Source: Psococerastis gibbosa (lineage: Eukaryota; Arthropoda; Insecta; Psocodea; Psocidae). From it: a stretch of 64,000 nt of DNA. Below are positions 45,661-57,439 of this stretch, in pieces. The DNA lies in NCBI GenBank assembly GCA_963971405.1, contig OZ020486.1:33131419-33195418 (forward strand). The letters run 5' to 3'. Each line of letters opens with the position of its first letter. Position 1 is the first letter of the stretch. The notes beneath the pieces are model-generated. The model saw only the letters and a list, made by a program, of their open reading frames with translations. It had not been told where the DNA came from and ran no database searches. Both the position numbers and the translations under genes were made by a program.

Positions 45661-48150
45661 GAGTGATCGCGCTTTTTCAACAACGAACAGACCCTGAACG
45701 AAGGAACCCAGTATTTTACAATGACCAGCCGACCACGTTATTACAGCTAATAAATCTTGCATTTTAACTAGCAACAATTAAACTATGAATTTCCATAACA
45801 AAAAGTAAACGGGAATCTACAAAAGACCGGAACCTTGTTAGAAAGTATCAAGAAAGTACGAAAGCTCAGAACATAAAAGATTAATTACTTTAAATGATTC
45901 ATAGTGTGCAAGGGAACAAACAGACGCCATCTATTACAACTACAGTCAATTCTTCAAAGACCGGAAGCTCGGCGAAACAGCTGCAGTTGTGACCTACATA
46001 CTAATGTGGATTCTAAGTAGAGAATAACAAGGAATGGAAGGGATGAAACCTTGGGGGCGGCGGGGGCTGGTATTCAAAGGGTAGAAGGTCTGCCAGACGG
46101 CGACGGAGTTGGAATAAAACTAAGGCTGGCTAAGAAGCAGTTCATATTAGGGAGTGGGAATGCAGACAGGAATATTGAGAGAAATGTTGCGCTATATTTT
46201 GGAGACAAATCCTAAGCAGTGTCTTCGAGATTTCAAATGGCAAATGCTGCTTAAGATGGTTTAATGATAATCGATAGAATTATCAATAGGTAGAGAGTTT
46301 ATTATTTCAAAGACGAAAATATTGTCTTTTCCCATTTGAATATTGGGGGAATTTTAACCCTTTCTGTCCACTCATGCGACTATACCATGATAAATATTCA
46401 GCTCAACTGTTAGACCCTCATTCAAAATTAATCCAAGTTACAAATCCAAGACAAGATTTGAGGAGGCTGTTTACAAACATGGCCAACTCCAAGTTTTAGA
46501 ATTTTTCAGGAGAGCGGATTTTCTGTTGAAAATTGCATTAAGTTTATAGCTAACCCCAGACTTCTCAGCGCTTCTGTGCGCAATCTGGCTGCTTTTGTCA
46601 CTTTATTTTACAACGTGCAGGTGGACATTACAATTTTCTGCAAGGTCGGATCAAAACCCGATTTTGTGAAAAAATGGAGTTGGCCACAGTTGTAACTAAG
46701 CTCCTCATTTATTGTTACTGTTACTTTATTTTGATACTTCCTACTATATAATATAATCGTATACCAATAAAAATTTATCAATTCAGCCTGTTTTCGGGCG
46801 TCTTACAACAAAACCCTTATTCAACGACGACTTTCAAAATAAAGAAGAGGCAACAGTCAAAGCGAAGAGAGAAATAAACGAAAAAAAGGTCACCGAAACA
46901 GTAACTCTTTCTGGTAATTCGATCTGCAGCCACGTGGAGCTCTGCTAAGCCGTTCGTGAGAGTCAGCACGCGCAGCCTGCTGTCGATCGTTATCTTTGGC
47001 GCGCCCAGAGTTAACGGGGATTTTACAATCTCGCACTATATCGGGCAAGGGGTGACTGTCTGCTCAACAAAGGGCTATTTCCACATTGCGTGATATCTTC
47101 ATCCCTCTTTTTTCGCAATGAAATTAAGTAAGGTGAGCAATGTTATGGCTTTCGAGTGGTGTTCAGTAGCCATGCATGAGCCATTAAACACAAGGACAGC
47201 GTAATTTCTTTCACCTTCGAAGGCAGCAAATCACAAAGGCAGACGTTTTCATTATCTGCATACAAAACATACACTGCTCTAATATTATATTTTATACATC
47301 TATAGTATGAGCCAATTTGCTATACACTTACGAATGTGTTCACTTGTTTACTTGAGTCCTTGACACATAAAAAAAGTTCCATTATGCTATTCCATTCTGT
47401 GCAAAGCTTTCATCCACTACCCAAAGAAAAAACGTTCTGTGTTCTGCGGTGAAAGAACATTTCAGAATACAATTCATTTAACTCCCTCAGCAGGCTTAGA
47501 TTTTTTACCCTTATTCAGAGATTCAAACTCTTGCACCTGCCCCCTCCCCCTGGAACAATTATAGCTACGCCCATGATAATACCTGACTAACATAGAGCCC
47601 TACTTCAATAATAACTTATTTTGAGGTATACACAAAATATTTTTAGAATGCAAAGTGCTACTCTAATGTTATGTTTATATTTTTATTCGCACAAAAAGTT
47701 AACGCAATAGAATAGAAGGCGCCAAACCATAAGCTAAGTGAGTCTGATACCGATGAAATGTCAAAGGAAATAGCAACAGTGACTGAGTTTCTTGGGCTCA
47801 AACATAAATAAACGAAAATGTTCAATCCAGCAGCAGCCCTATTATGGCAATTGGGGATTAACATAATACCAAGATATATTCATTGGTTTTAAACAAATGA
47901 ATGCAAAATGCGCGGGAAATTCAAATTGATAAATTAATCTTCAGCTATATTTTTGGTGAGTTTTCAATTTTTTTCTCCCTTAGATGTAAACACATTAATT
48001 ACAATTCTTATTATATTTCAAAGTTCTACCTGTACATGTTTTCTGGTATTTCCTTCAATTATAAAACAATGCAGCCATTCCCTTGTATTAATTTGAATGT
48101 CCCACTCATATTTTTACACCGTCACGTGACACCTTACTAATGCGGTATTA
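45661..48150. other. Unassigned; GC-richer patch at 46915-47070
   Basis: 46915-47070 is richer in G+C with several CpG, including ggcgcgcc. It could be regulatory, but there is no transcript evidence. The rest is AT-rich with no matched repeats. Confidence 0.4.
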
Positions 48151-48966
48151 AAGAACCGGTCCGAGTTTATTCGAACATGCTTTCCAATTTATCAATTAGT
48201 GGATAGAGAAAATGAGAACTTTCATGGTAAATAATTTTCCTACAGTTAAATTTCAGACATCTCGGGGGCGGGGGGGTTGTCCACCTGACGTCACTGGAGG
48301 TGAAGTAAATTCTAGATAGGTCAGACATTACATTACATAACCACACAGTGATAATGGCAGGGCATGCAATGCATTTCAGCGTGAGTTTTCATTTTTTCAA
48401 AAATATTTTTTTTGCACAAACCAAATAGTTTTTTGGGAAAGCAACCTGTCCGGTTTCGTTGCTCAATTTAACACCTAAAACATGCCTGAAGGTAGAAATC
48501 ATCATTATTTTTTTAGTCATTTTTCATTAAAATTTAGTTATTTTAATTCTTTTACCCCCAGAACAAAACTACCAAGGGGCAAGCGACCCTCCACATTTTG
48601 TTTACATAAATGACGACTGCAATATATGTGTATTTAAAAGAAAGGAGTTTTTGAGAATTAAACTCCCCCAAATGGAGTTAGCCCAAAATAAAAAAAAAAT
48701 GGTCCCGAGGAATGATTTTTGTGAACCTACATGCTAAATTTCATCGAAATCGGCCGAGTAGTATGCCCGGAAATAGATGAACAGACAGACAGACATACAT
48801 ACAGACAGACATACAGACAGACAGGCAGAGCGACAGACAGACATTATGTAAAAACCACTTGTTTGGGTTCCTGGGACCTCAAAACGTGTAATTCCGTTGA
48901 AATCTCGGAATCGGACATTTCGACCATCACAAAGCCTTCCTTATACTACGTATAAATTGGAAAGCA
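48151..48966 (-). repeat. R1 dispersed repeat, copy B, with (ACAG)n
   Basis: Reverse of 20204-21045. tgctttccaatttat is at 48178-48192 and ataaattggaaagca at 48952-48966. The flank aagaaccggtccgagtttat before 48178 is shared with copy A's right flank. The tetranucleotide tract is 48779-48843, about twice the length of copy A's. There is an indel of tens of bases in the middle. No intact reading frame. Confidence 0.85.
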
Positions 48967-49871
48967 AAAATAACCCCCGGTATTATGTTAATCACAAATC
49001 GCCATAATAGGGCTGCGGGCAGGGCTGACAACAGAACGGGCGCAGAAAGTTTCGGCGCACTTGATCTGGCAATGCTTAAGAGCTTAATTATGGCTGTAAT
49101 TAGCTTATGACGAGAACCGTCAAGCTATATCTCAGTCACCATTTTCGCCGCTTCATTGTTTACGCCGCAGATACCCTTTTTACTCGCCTGTTTAAACGGC
49201 GGGTGAATTCGATTTTCATGCAATTACCAGTAGTTGGCATGGATGCACGTACGGTTGCCTGCCTGCTCGAAACGCAAACCTACAAATCATTGAAATCAAT
49301 TATTCGGGACTACAAAGATCACAAAATGTGTGTTCAGTATTAATATGAGGTGGGAGGGCTAGTGGAGTAGATTAGAGTAGAGTCGACCATCCTCGCGGCC
49401 ATAACTGTTCGAATATCTGTTGTAATTCCAGTGATTATCTGGCTGAGTCTACGTGTTTCCTTCCATTCCGAATCTAGATCGAACACGCAGCCATCTTATG
49501 AGGAACGTGCGTGCATTTCTGGAATTCTCCGGCACTTCCAGCCCATACTGCAGTTTCACACAAAGAACTTATCACCTACAGTTGAATGCTTAACTTTTTT
49601 TGATAAATTCTGAATAAGTGTCTTTTTTTGTCCTCACTGGTTACTCCACCACTTATAATTTTTCTTCTTCTTCTTCCCCCTGCCCCGTGGGGGGGTTTGC
49701 ACCGAACCCATTTCCTGAACTCGCCCCTGTCGGACGTTAACACCTTGAGCTCGGCCACTGTTCTCCCTCTTGCTCCGGCGCCTTTTTCAATAAATGCAAA
49801 AGTAGGCGTAGAACATTTTTGACCTAAAACGTGTTTTTAATTCTTTTTGGAAGTGCAAGGGCATTAAGGAA
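48967..49871. other. Unassigned; palindromic TAATTA site
   Basis: 49081-49105 reads agcttaatta, tggctg, taattagct: an inverted pair of homeodomain-type TAATTA cores in a patch (49000-49330) that is less repetitive than its surroundings. Could be a conserved regulatory element, but there is no comparative evidence here. Confidence 0.3.
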
Positions 49872-49930
49872 TAGTCTAATTGGTAGAGACGAAGAAAAGG
49901 AAGGTTGAGGTTCTCGACTAGATATTAAAA
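49872..49930 (+). repeat. S5 tRNA-like SINE head
   Basis: aatagtctaattggtagaga (A-box) is followed at tRNA spacing by gaggttctcgactaga (B-box-like). It matches 53464-53530 (aatagtccagttgatagaga ... gaagttcgagacg). No further body identified. Confidence 0.55.
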
Positions 49931-49949
49931 AAATCTTCCGCATGACCTG

Positions 49950-50240
49950 GGTCACCCCAACCCTAATGGGTAACCAAGGCCGTAACCAGGATTTTTTTTT
50001 TCGGGGGGTTCAGAAATGTAATTGGATATTACATAGTGGTTTTTATTTTTCCTCTCAAAATCCGATTCTATCTAGTATCAAGCCATTTCATTTCGGGGGG
50101 GGGGGGGGTTGAACCCCCATGAACCCCCCTACGGCTACGGCCTTGTGGGTAACTTATCATCATCCGTATGGAAAACGCGGCGCGGGGCATGTTGCTAACC
50201 ACAGCATCCCAAATAGAGCCGTGGTAATAGAGAGCATTCA
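49950..50240 (+). repeat. F6 dispersed repeat, copy 2, split by hAT MITE
   Basis: gtcaccccaaccctaatggg lies left of the MITE. ggaaaacgcggcgcggggca, tgctaaccacagcatccc and aaatagagccgtgg lie to its right. Together they are collinear with 45541-45660. The join point is the 8-bp duplication tgggtaac. Confidence 0.65.
49975..50145. mobile_element. hAT-like MITE (171 bp) with perfect 8-bp target duplication
   Basis: The left end caaggccgtaacc and right end ggctacggccttg are inverted with one mismatch. The flanks are tgggtaac at 49967-49974 and 50146-50153, identical. An 8-bp duplication and these ends fit hAT. The interior holds a 14-base G run and ggttgaacccccatgaaccc. Same family as 26007-26178. 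Confidence 0.9.
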
Positions 50241-50730
50241 CCATCAGTCTTCAGACCTAGACCCTCATTGGGTTGTCGCACACGCCGTTGAAGGGCATTC
50301 ATGAAGAGTATCAAATATTGTGATAATTTGTAAAGTGCAGTATTTTCATTAGCATTTGTTGAATTAAACAACATGATATATACACAGTTATACTGAGGAT
50401 ATTCGCATTGACATTAGTTCCTGTAGTTGGTATATGCTTCAGGCTACATAAATGGAATACAGGTTATTACAATAAAATACAATTTCGGTTATAACGAAGA
50501 GGTTACCTCTTCAACCAATGTTAATTTAATGTCAGTGTTATATACACCATATAATACTACAATGTATTATTACAATTTAATTAAACAGAAAAAATACCCG
50601 GATGATAAAACAAAACAAATTTTGAAATTGATTGACTTGATTGTATAATTTAACATAAATATTTGTTTATTTATTTAAATTTGTTTCTATAGAAAATACC
50701 TTATATGAAATGAAAAACGTCTTCATATTA
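50241..50730. other. Unassigned AT-rich stretch
   Basis: A 73-codon frame at 50427-50648 has no recognised domain. Confidence 0.4.
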
Positions 50731-50770
50731 GGCGACCTTTAGCCCCGAAGGGCTGCTCTACCAGCTAACC
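50731..50770 (-). repeat. tRNA 5'-half-like fragment
   Basis: On the minus strand: ggttagctggtagagcagcc, then cttcggggctaaaggtcgcc. The first part is a near-consensus tRNA D-arm/A-box. The second half does not form an anticodon arm or T-arm with a B-box, so it is a tRNA-derived fragment or SINE head, not a tRNA gene. Confidence 0.5.
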
Positions 50771-51307
50771 TATTATAAGCAATTCTATTGAAAAATCTCT
50801 AGAAACAAAATAACTTGAATCATTTCCCATTAGCCAGTAGCTGTGTATTGTCATATTGAGATTGTCATAGCCCTCAACCTGAAACCAAAATCTACCTCAA
50901 ATAATTCTACAGTCCTTTCAGTTAGGCGACACACATTGCGCTGCAACCGAATTTCCTTTCCGAAATTCAAAAAAAAAAAACGGCAAGAGTTAATTTTAGG
51001 AACTGCGGCAGTGTCATTAACTGTGAAACCTAATAAAAACCCAGTAACGACTCGTGCCCTGTTTCCCTACAGACCGACATATTTGCATTTTTTATGGGAA
51101 AATCTAACTTCCCCTTATTCGCCCTCATTCAACAACTAGGGGTCGGTGGCTTCGTAAAATTTCCATAACCTGCTGTGGCACGTCTCTCAGTAGTCAGTCA
51201 TCACATCTTTACCCTACTCTTTCCCTTTTCTAATACAAGTGTGTCTAGTTTAGAAGCCGTCTGCAGAAAAGCCTAGAACAGTAAGTAATTAGACGCAGTA
51301 TTAGCGG
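50771..51307. other. Unassigned non-coding stretch
   Basis: A 98-codon frame at 50843-51139 has no recognised domain. No repeat match. Confidence 0.4.
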
Positions 51308-51705
51308 TAAGGCGGGGATTCCACCGACCTCTAAGTGCAAAATACACATACGGTGACGTGGTAGCAGATATCATTAATAAAGGCGGGGTTTCCTTCGACC
51401 TCTCATTGCAGAATGCAAATGACACTGACGGAAATTTTTGTTTTACTCTATGCCATAGTTAAAATTGATCAATGATCATAGAGTAAAATCACAAACAAAC
51501 TAAAATTAAAAAAATTGCGTCATGGGATATGTTAAGTACAAACATTTTAATAGATTTCTATAAAAAGAAAAATTCAAATTTCCGACAATATCATTTGCAT
51601 TCTGCAATGAGAGGTCGGTGGAAACCCTGCCTAAGTCTTGAATGTCTGCTAACACGTCACCGTATGTGTATTTTGTACTTAGAGGTCGGTGGAAACCGCG
51701 CCTTA
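51308..51705. mobile_element. Nested hairpin MITE, copy 2 (398 bp)
   Basis: Outer arms of about 60 bp: taaggcgg, gattccaccgacctctaagt, gcaaaatacacatacggtga, cgtggtagcaga; mirrored at the right end. An inner inverted pair starts aaggcggggtttccttcgac at 51380 and ends ggtggaaaccctgcctaa near 51634, with the same GGCGGGGTTTCC..CGACCTC end type. The unique core is the reverse of that in 5347-5738. The inner element thus sits in the centre of the outer one in both copies. Confidence 0.9.
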
Positions 51706-52664
51706 GAATAAAAAAAAGTGGTCCCCGTCAAGATCCAAACATCAACACCTTACTTTGAAATTGTCCTCCAGAGCTTTGAAGTTGCAAAGCGTAAGAGTTC
51801 ACCTCTTCCGAAAAATAAACAAAATCGCTTGTTCAAATAAAAGGGGTAGCATTTATTGGTAAATAGTTTAACACCGACCTTTCCACACACGTAGTAAGCA
51901 CGAGCTGGAGCCAGTAACTATGTAAGCAATATAAGGGGCTTGAGAAATTATTGTTAAATAAATACTGCATCTCTCCCTTTTAAGCACACTCGTACATGCT
52001 CAATTTACCTGCTTTAAATTTTAAGGATAGCAGATGTTTAAGTATAATATTTTCCCCATCTTCAGATTCGGGTTATTAAGAGTAAGATACACAGATAAAG
52101 TAGGGACTAAGCCAAACTTAGCAGCAAGAGATGGGATTTGTAAGTGCTGAGCAAGCAAAAGAGATCGTTAACGGAATTAAAGATTAGCCTAGTTGTCCCA
52201 GGTCCCATTTACAGTAGGATTCTTGGGAACGGAAGAGTGGAAGGTCTGAAATAGTTTTCAGATTAAATATTTAAACAGCTCAGAGTGTATGGAATATTTG
52301 CAGGAATAAGGAATACTCCGTTATTATGGGAAAGGATATTTACATAAATAAAACTGAATATTCAAAATGTTGTAAACCATAGGACGCGTTCAAGGCACCT
52401 TTGATATATCATAACCTATCTTATCTTCAACAGGTACTGAAAAATCTAGATGCCTTCTGCTGCCGTCATGAAGTACTTACCTGAATAAAATTTGTAAATG
52501 TCTAATCATTTTGTTGTAGGCTACTACACAAGATAATTAATTAATGTTAAAGTTAGCCTACTCTGCTACTACCCGCTTTTATTGTCTGAAAATGCAGCTT
52601 GATGATGTAGAATACGGTAAATATAATACTTGATATATGTTAATGGAATATTGATGCAGAAGCC
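51706..52664. other. Unassigned non-coding stretch
   Basis: No feature recognised. Confidence 0.45.
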
Positions 52665-52912
52665 GAAGTGTAGCTGACGGTTAAGAAACAGAAACTAACA
52701 CACTTTGGCCATATAATGAGGAACAAAATATATCGCATTCTGCATGAAAGATAGAAGGACTGAAGGCCCCCAAAAGAAGAAAAATTCCTGCTTGTGGCGG
52801 TGGTTTGGCAAGAACACGACTTCGCTTTTGAAAGCAATAGTTTCCAAAGTCCAAATTGGTCCAAATTGCCATGATGATCTTCGATAGAAGAGGTATTTAA
52901 AAAGGGAGAAGG
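52665..52912 (+). pseudogene. LINE-A reverse transcriptase C-terminus
   Basis: One frame reads LTVKKQKLTHFGHIMRNKIY then RILHER and a stop. Later frames give fragments of the 'EEK.W....WF....F ... F..V.. .QIAMMI' tail, down to aaattgccatgatgatcttc and gatagaagaggtatttaaa. 'FGH.MRN..YR.L' is a conserved block of this insect non-LTR family. A 10-base duplication (ccaaattggtccaaattg) and several frameshifts make it dead. Confidence 0.8.
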
Positions 52913-53463
52913 CAATAATAAAGACAATAAATAAAAATATAAAAGAATTCAGCATTTTAGGCTAAAAAGCATTAAACAGCAAGTGGGTTGTAGGTACCCA
53001 AATGGTGCAAAGTAATTTCCCGCCTAAAATGCTAAACAAATTTCCGAAGTGTCTAGTCCAAATACTGCTGGAGAAGATTAAGATAATTCAGAGATAATTT
53101 GAATTGTGGGGGATAATTAGTTGCAAATTTTGGAAAGAATTTCTGTTTTACGATGGTCCTTTTTAATTAAAATCGTAAATTGGAAAAAGCTGGTGTGATT
53201 TAGTTTAATAAATACGGTAACTTCTGTAAATGAGAAATCTTGAAAATTATTGCTTTCTGATCATAATTTCTTCTCTTCTCATTATCTTTTCACTAAAACA
53301 ATTAAAAGAACTTCCATAATTTAGTAACCCTCATAATGTATCAGGTACAATTTATTCAAATCCTAATCTCACATGAATCATGAATTGGTCATAAGAACTA
53401 AATAAACTTATTTTTCACCTTTTTTCGCAATTTTTTACCTTAACTACAATAGGTATCACTGAC
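52913..53463. other. Unassigned non-coding stretch
   Basis: No feature recognised. Confidence 0.45.
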
Positions 53464-53530
53464 AATAGTCCAGTTGATAGAGACCTAGACTTTGAAACGG
53501 AAGATCGAAGTTCGAGACGCGACACAAAAG
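53464..53530 (+). repeat. S5 tRNA-like SINE head
   Basis: aatagtccagttgatagaga (A-box) and gatcgaagttcgagacg (B-box) lie about 35 bases apart, as in tRNA genes, but there is no acceptor stem. A LINE-A tail starts about 95 bases downstream in the same orientation, so the two may form one tRNA-LINE composite SINE. Confidence 0.6.
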
Positions 53531-53599
53531 AAAAATCAAGCTGTGGATAGCAAATTTGAAACATTTGAAATACGGATATATGGAGAGATCGTGTTCCTA

Positions 53600-53890
53600 A
53601 TGCTGAAGTCCAGAGGAGATAGGATAAAGAAGCCGAGTTGCTTCTGACGGTTAAGAAACGGAAACTAACATAATTCGGCCATGTGATGAGGAACTAAATG
53701 TATCGCCTTCTGCATGTCGTATTCCAAGGTAAGAGGGAAGAACTTCCGGCAAAAGAAGAACATCCTGGTTGAAAAACCTGAGGCAGTGGTTTGACAAGAG
53801 CACGACTTCTTTCTTCAGAGCAGCAGTCTTCAAGGTTTAAATCATGCCATGATCATCGCCAAACTTCGATAGAAGAGGCACCTAATGAAG
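53600..53890 (+). pseudogene. LINE-A reverse transcriptase C-terminus
   Basis: Frame: LLTVKKRKLT, stop, FGHVMRN, stop, MYRLLHVVFQGKR. Shifted frames follow for the remainder, with ggcagtggtttgacaagagc, cagagcagcagtcttcaagg and gccatgatcatcgccaa. It ends with gatagaagaggcacctaatg and a GAA-rich tail. At least two nonsense changes and one frameshift. Confidence 0.8.
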
Positions 53891-53892
53891 AA

Positions 53893-53955
53893 GAAGTAGC
53901 GCAGACATTCACCCGAAAGGTCTCAGGTTCGAATCCCAAGCATGGTACAATACAA
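53893..53955 (+). repeat. S1-type tRNA-like head
   Basis: gtagcgcagacattcacccg, aaaggtctcag, gttcgaatccc: A-box remnant and a consensus B-box (GGTTCGAATCC). It shares 'cacccgaaaggt' with the S1 SINE at 55708-55935, then diverges into an A-rich end. Confidence 0.6.
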
Positions 53956-55707
53956 TTAATAAAAAAAAATAAATAGGTAAAAAAGGTGGTCCCGATAAGA
54001 GAAGTCTTTCAATGCGCTCTCAAAACATACCGGATAATCACTTTGACATTTGCATCTCAATTGTAATGCTGTCAACAAGCCACTCACTAACAACATCTCT
54101 AATTTGCTCTTCTTGCATCCTGAGATTCAGGCTCCCACCCAGTTCTTCACATCTCTTCGCCCTCTAGCCATTGCACCAACCTGTACCTACCACTTAGATA
54201 CATATGGCCTCATTTTTCGCTGGACAAGATTGCTAGTTAGGTATATAAAAATTTGCATTCGAGGCGTAATCTTGGGTCAGTGGGAACGTTGTCATTATCA
54301 CTGTGAAATTAGTTAGGACTCCAAGATGACTTGGTATACGATTAAGTTCATAATGGAACAGATTCAGTGGAACAATTAGGCACCCCATTGAGTGTCCCAT
54401 GTAAAGCGACCTGAGAATTTTTCTTTTTGAGAGGCGTAACGCAGGTGCGGCGTAGGTCTCCCGCGGTTTTGCATATCTTCCGCCCCATTCAATACCTATG
54501 TTATATCGTTTGCTATTATTTATAGGGATACAGCTATCAGCCCGAAAAATCCAATGAGAACAATGATTTTCTATTTTGGATGGACGCAGTTTCTTTTCCG
54601 CTCTTTGGGGAGTTTAGTTCCAGTGCGAATGAAGCGATTTTAAATCATGCCCCCAACTGCGTTCGGCTACCAAAGATTTTAAATATTAGAATTGATATAG
54701 TGGCCCAATACTCAGCTTATGGACGTTAGTGAACGATAAAAGCACAGAATTCCAAATGTTTTGTAAACAAAGGAGACCTGGTCATTATTGACTGAAGCAA
54801 TCACTTCCTCGTGCTAAAGCTACCAAGATAGGAAAATGATCTAATAAAAATTCCGTCAAATACCAATAGTAGTAAATTTGCATTTTCCAACCTGAAATAG
54901 TATTACTCGATGAAGCGCATTTAACTGATCTATGTTGAAGAATAGTCGTATATCAGTCGGGTAAATAGACTGTTAGTTCGAAAGCTTGCCTATTTATTAC
55001 CAATTGTTTTAACGTGACCATTCTCACATCTTTGCGGTTTAGGATTTAACTGATTCCGTCATAATTAACGAGGCATCTAATGTTTACAAAATATTTGGAA
55101 ATCTCTGCCTTAAGCCACCAAATGACGTTGCAGCATAGTCTAGTGACATCATTATAGCCTGCAGAGACAGAATGGCTAGGGGTAACTTCCCAAGGCGCAT
55201 ATTAAACTGCGCAGAGCAATTGCGCATGAAAGCAGATTGGCCAACTTTTGGAAAGTACTCTTGCCAGGTTGTTTAAGCTTCAAATGAGTTGGCCTATTTG
55301 CTATTTAATACAATCGTACTTGTTTTACTAGGAAGTGAAGTGAGTCCAGAACAAGTAATATTAAAAACCTAAACTTAAGCTGTCAGCAATCTAATTTCAA
55401 AAGCTCACTCGTTTCTATTCCATTCATAAACCTTAAAGCCCACCTTTATAACTCCCTCTATTTCTTTAAGCAGATAAAAGATAGAGTCAAGCAGGTTTTG
55501 CCAAGTCAGCTAACTTGAATTAATGCAAAAAAAGGAAGAACTGGCGGTTAGATAAAAGAATCTGCGGCTCAACATCCCTCCAATTATTATTTTTTCCCCG
55601 AAGCCCCAACTTGTTGGCACTCGAGTGGAAAATTACTAATTTGCTGTTATCTTTGAAACAAAGAGAGAGAAGGTCCATCTGCTCTTAACTTTTCCACATT
55701 CTCATGC
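53956..55707. other. Unassigned non-coding stretch
   Basis: No gene, domain or matched repeat recognised. Confidence 0.45.
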
Positions 55708-55935
55708 TCTAAGCACAAGACATGTAGCGTAGTGGTACGGACTCTGACTTTCACCCGAAAGGTTATTGTTTCGAGTCCCACACTGGCTACATTTTCTGGC
55801 CATGCTTCGGAGGGCATGTCAAGTATGTGGTCCCGGGCCTTCCTAGTTGACTGTAAGAGAGGGCTTATAGCCCTAAGTCCGCTAGGTTGGCTTAGTAATA
55901 GAAACAATAAAAAGTCCTTATTTATTTATTTAAGC
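55708..55935 (+). mobile_element. S1 tRNA-headed SINE, full-length
   Basis: Head gacatgtagcgtagtggtac (A-box), ctttcacccgaaaggttatt, gtttcgagtccc (B-box at tRNA spacing). The body ccatgcttcggagggcatgt, ccgggccttcctagttgact and ccgctaggttggcttagtaa follows, then the end aacaataaaaagtcc and an (ATTT)n tail. Same family as the minus-strand copies at 34372 and 39545. The tail type suggests mobilisation by a LINE that uses tandem tails and not poly(A). Confidence 0.85.
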
Positions 55936-56308
55936 TCTTACTCTAAGTCCCACTGTTGATCTAGATATTTTGGATGAAACGACTGATCTCTACGGTCCCT
56001 ACTTACAATACTCTCTAGCCCTAGCCCAATGCTTATCATGTAGTTGCACAATAATTCGTTCATTCCTTTGATTTGTAAAAATCTTTAAAATTATGCATTT
56101 TGAACTTTTTAACTTATTCAAAGAGAAAACACGCTTGGGCTGAGATAGTCATAGTCATTCAAAGAAATTAATTTAATTGGGACTCGATTCCCTGTCATAT
56201 ATACCGCTATACACGATGCGCCCAGAAGAAATTACCTACCGAACCGTGCCTAAAAGATTGAAAAAACAATTTTTTATTTTTTTTAAATAATTTCATGAAA
56301 TACTTGTT
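55936..56308. other. Unassigned non-coding stretch
   Basis: Nothing recognised. Confidence 0.45.
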
Positions 56309-56470
56309 ATGGACCCAGGCCTACTAATAGTGGCCCACAGGTCCCTTGTCCAATGCCAACGACCCCGTGGATTTCGGACATTATTTGTATTGCTTGAAAT
56401 TTTGGCCATTAGCAAACTTGTATGCGTCCTCGATGTCAACCTACACCGACTCCAAGCGATAGTGAACAAT
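56309..56470 (-). repeat. S3 dispersed repeat, minus-strand copy
   Basis: On the plus map: atggacccaggcctac, ccttgtccaatgccaacgac, cccgtggatttcggaca, gcgtcctcgatgtcaaccta and caccgactccaagcgatagt are the complement of the S3 landmarks at 16141-16364 in reverse order. The open frame through it reflects the repeat. Confidence 0.75.
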
Positions 56471-57439
56471 TGTATTTATTTTAATAAAATATTGGGGCCA
56501 ATTTTATCTAATTAGGCTAAAATAAATATATAGTAATAAAATTAATAAAATATAATAATTTAATCTGTTATAGAGAAATAAAACCTTCGTTTTGTGTACC
56601 CCTTCATCAGATATACATGCGTGATCTGTTAAATAAATAAAAATCACTAAAATAGAACATAATAATCTTGAACTTTAAACCCTGGACGGTATGATACAAC
56701 AATATAAGCAATATATCCACTCCACTGCATAGAGAGTCGTAATTAACATTATCAGCCTTAAGCACAATGTTTAATAATTACTCCGTAGTGGATCGCTTTC
56801 CGACGACAACGTATATAACTTACCAAATCGTTGAATTGATGAGGAAATCAATATGTTTAGCTTACCTGAAATAAGAAACAAAACTGTTAAAGGTGAAATT
56901 AATGGGAAACATGTTTTCAAAGATCAATGAAGTGTAAAGGAATCACGGTTTTGTGAAGGCAATGGCTGTCAGGCCTGTAACAAAAGACGGGACATAATTT
57001 CTCGGAAATATTTACATCAGAATGAAGCCCGGAATAATTGGAGCTATAAAGGAGAAAGGATAGGGTTACGGCTTGTTTTTAAAAAAATCGTTTAAACGGA
57101 ACGGTCAGTTCGCTCCTCAATATTCCATGCGGAATTTTTTTAGTTAAATAACTACTATAATAATATGGATAAGATACTAAAAAAATGACACGAGAAATAG
57201 ACGTAGACGAAAACCAATTATTTAGAAGACTTCAGGCCCAATCGAAATCCCCACCAATTTCTTTCTTCAAATGGCTATGATATTTTTTATAACTCTATAA
57301 TGAATATTTACTGTGAAATTCGACTTCCCACAAGAAACAAGTGACGTTGGTTTCCCGGGGAAAGGTGAAGGGCCCGATTGGGCTTTGAGGAAGCGAAACT
57401 TAGGACTCTTAGGAGATCAAGCCAGGGCTTAGGAGACTG
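56471..57439. other. Unassigned AT-rich stretch
   Basis: TA-rich low-complexity sequence at 56515-56570. No gene or repeat match. Confidence 0.45.

Noticed and set aside
50731-50770. A functional tRNA gene
   Set aside because: Only a D-arm-like half is present. There is no matching anticodon arm, T-arm or acceptor stem.
55708-55935. S1 target-site duplication (gctctaag-like bases on both sides)
   Set aside because: The two flanks agree only after gaps (gctctaag versus gctcttactctaag), so a target duplication is not convincing.
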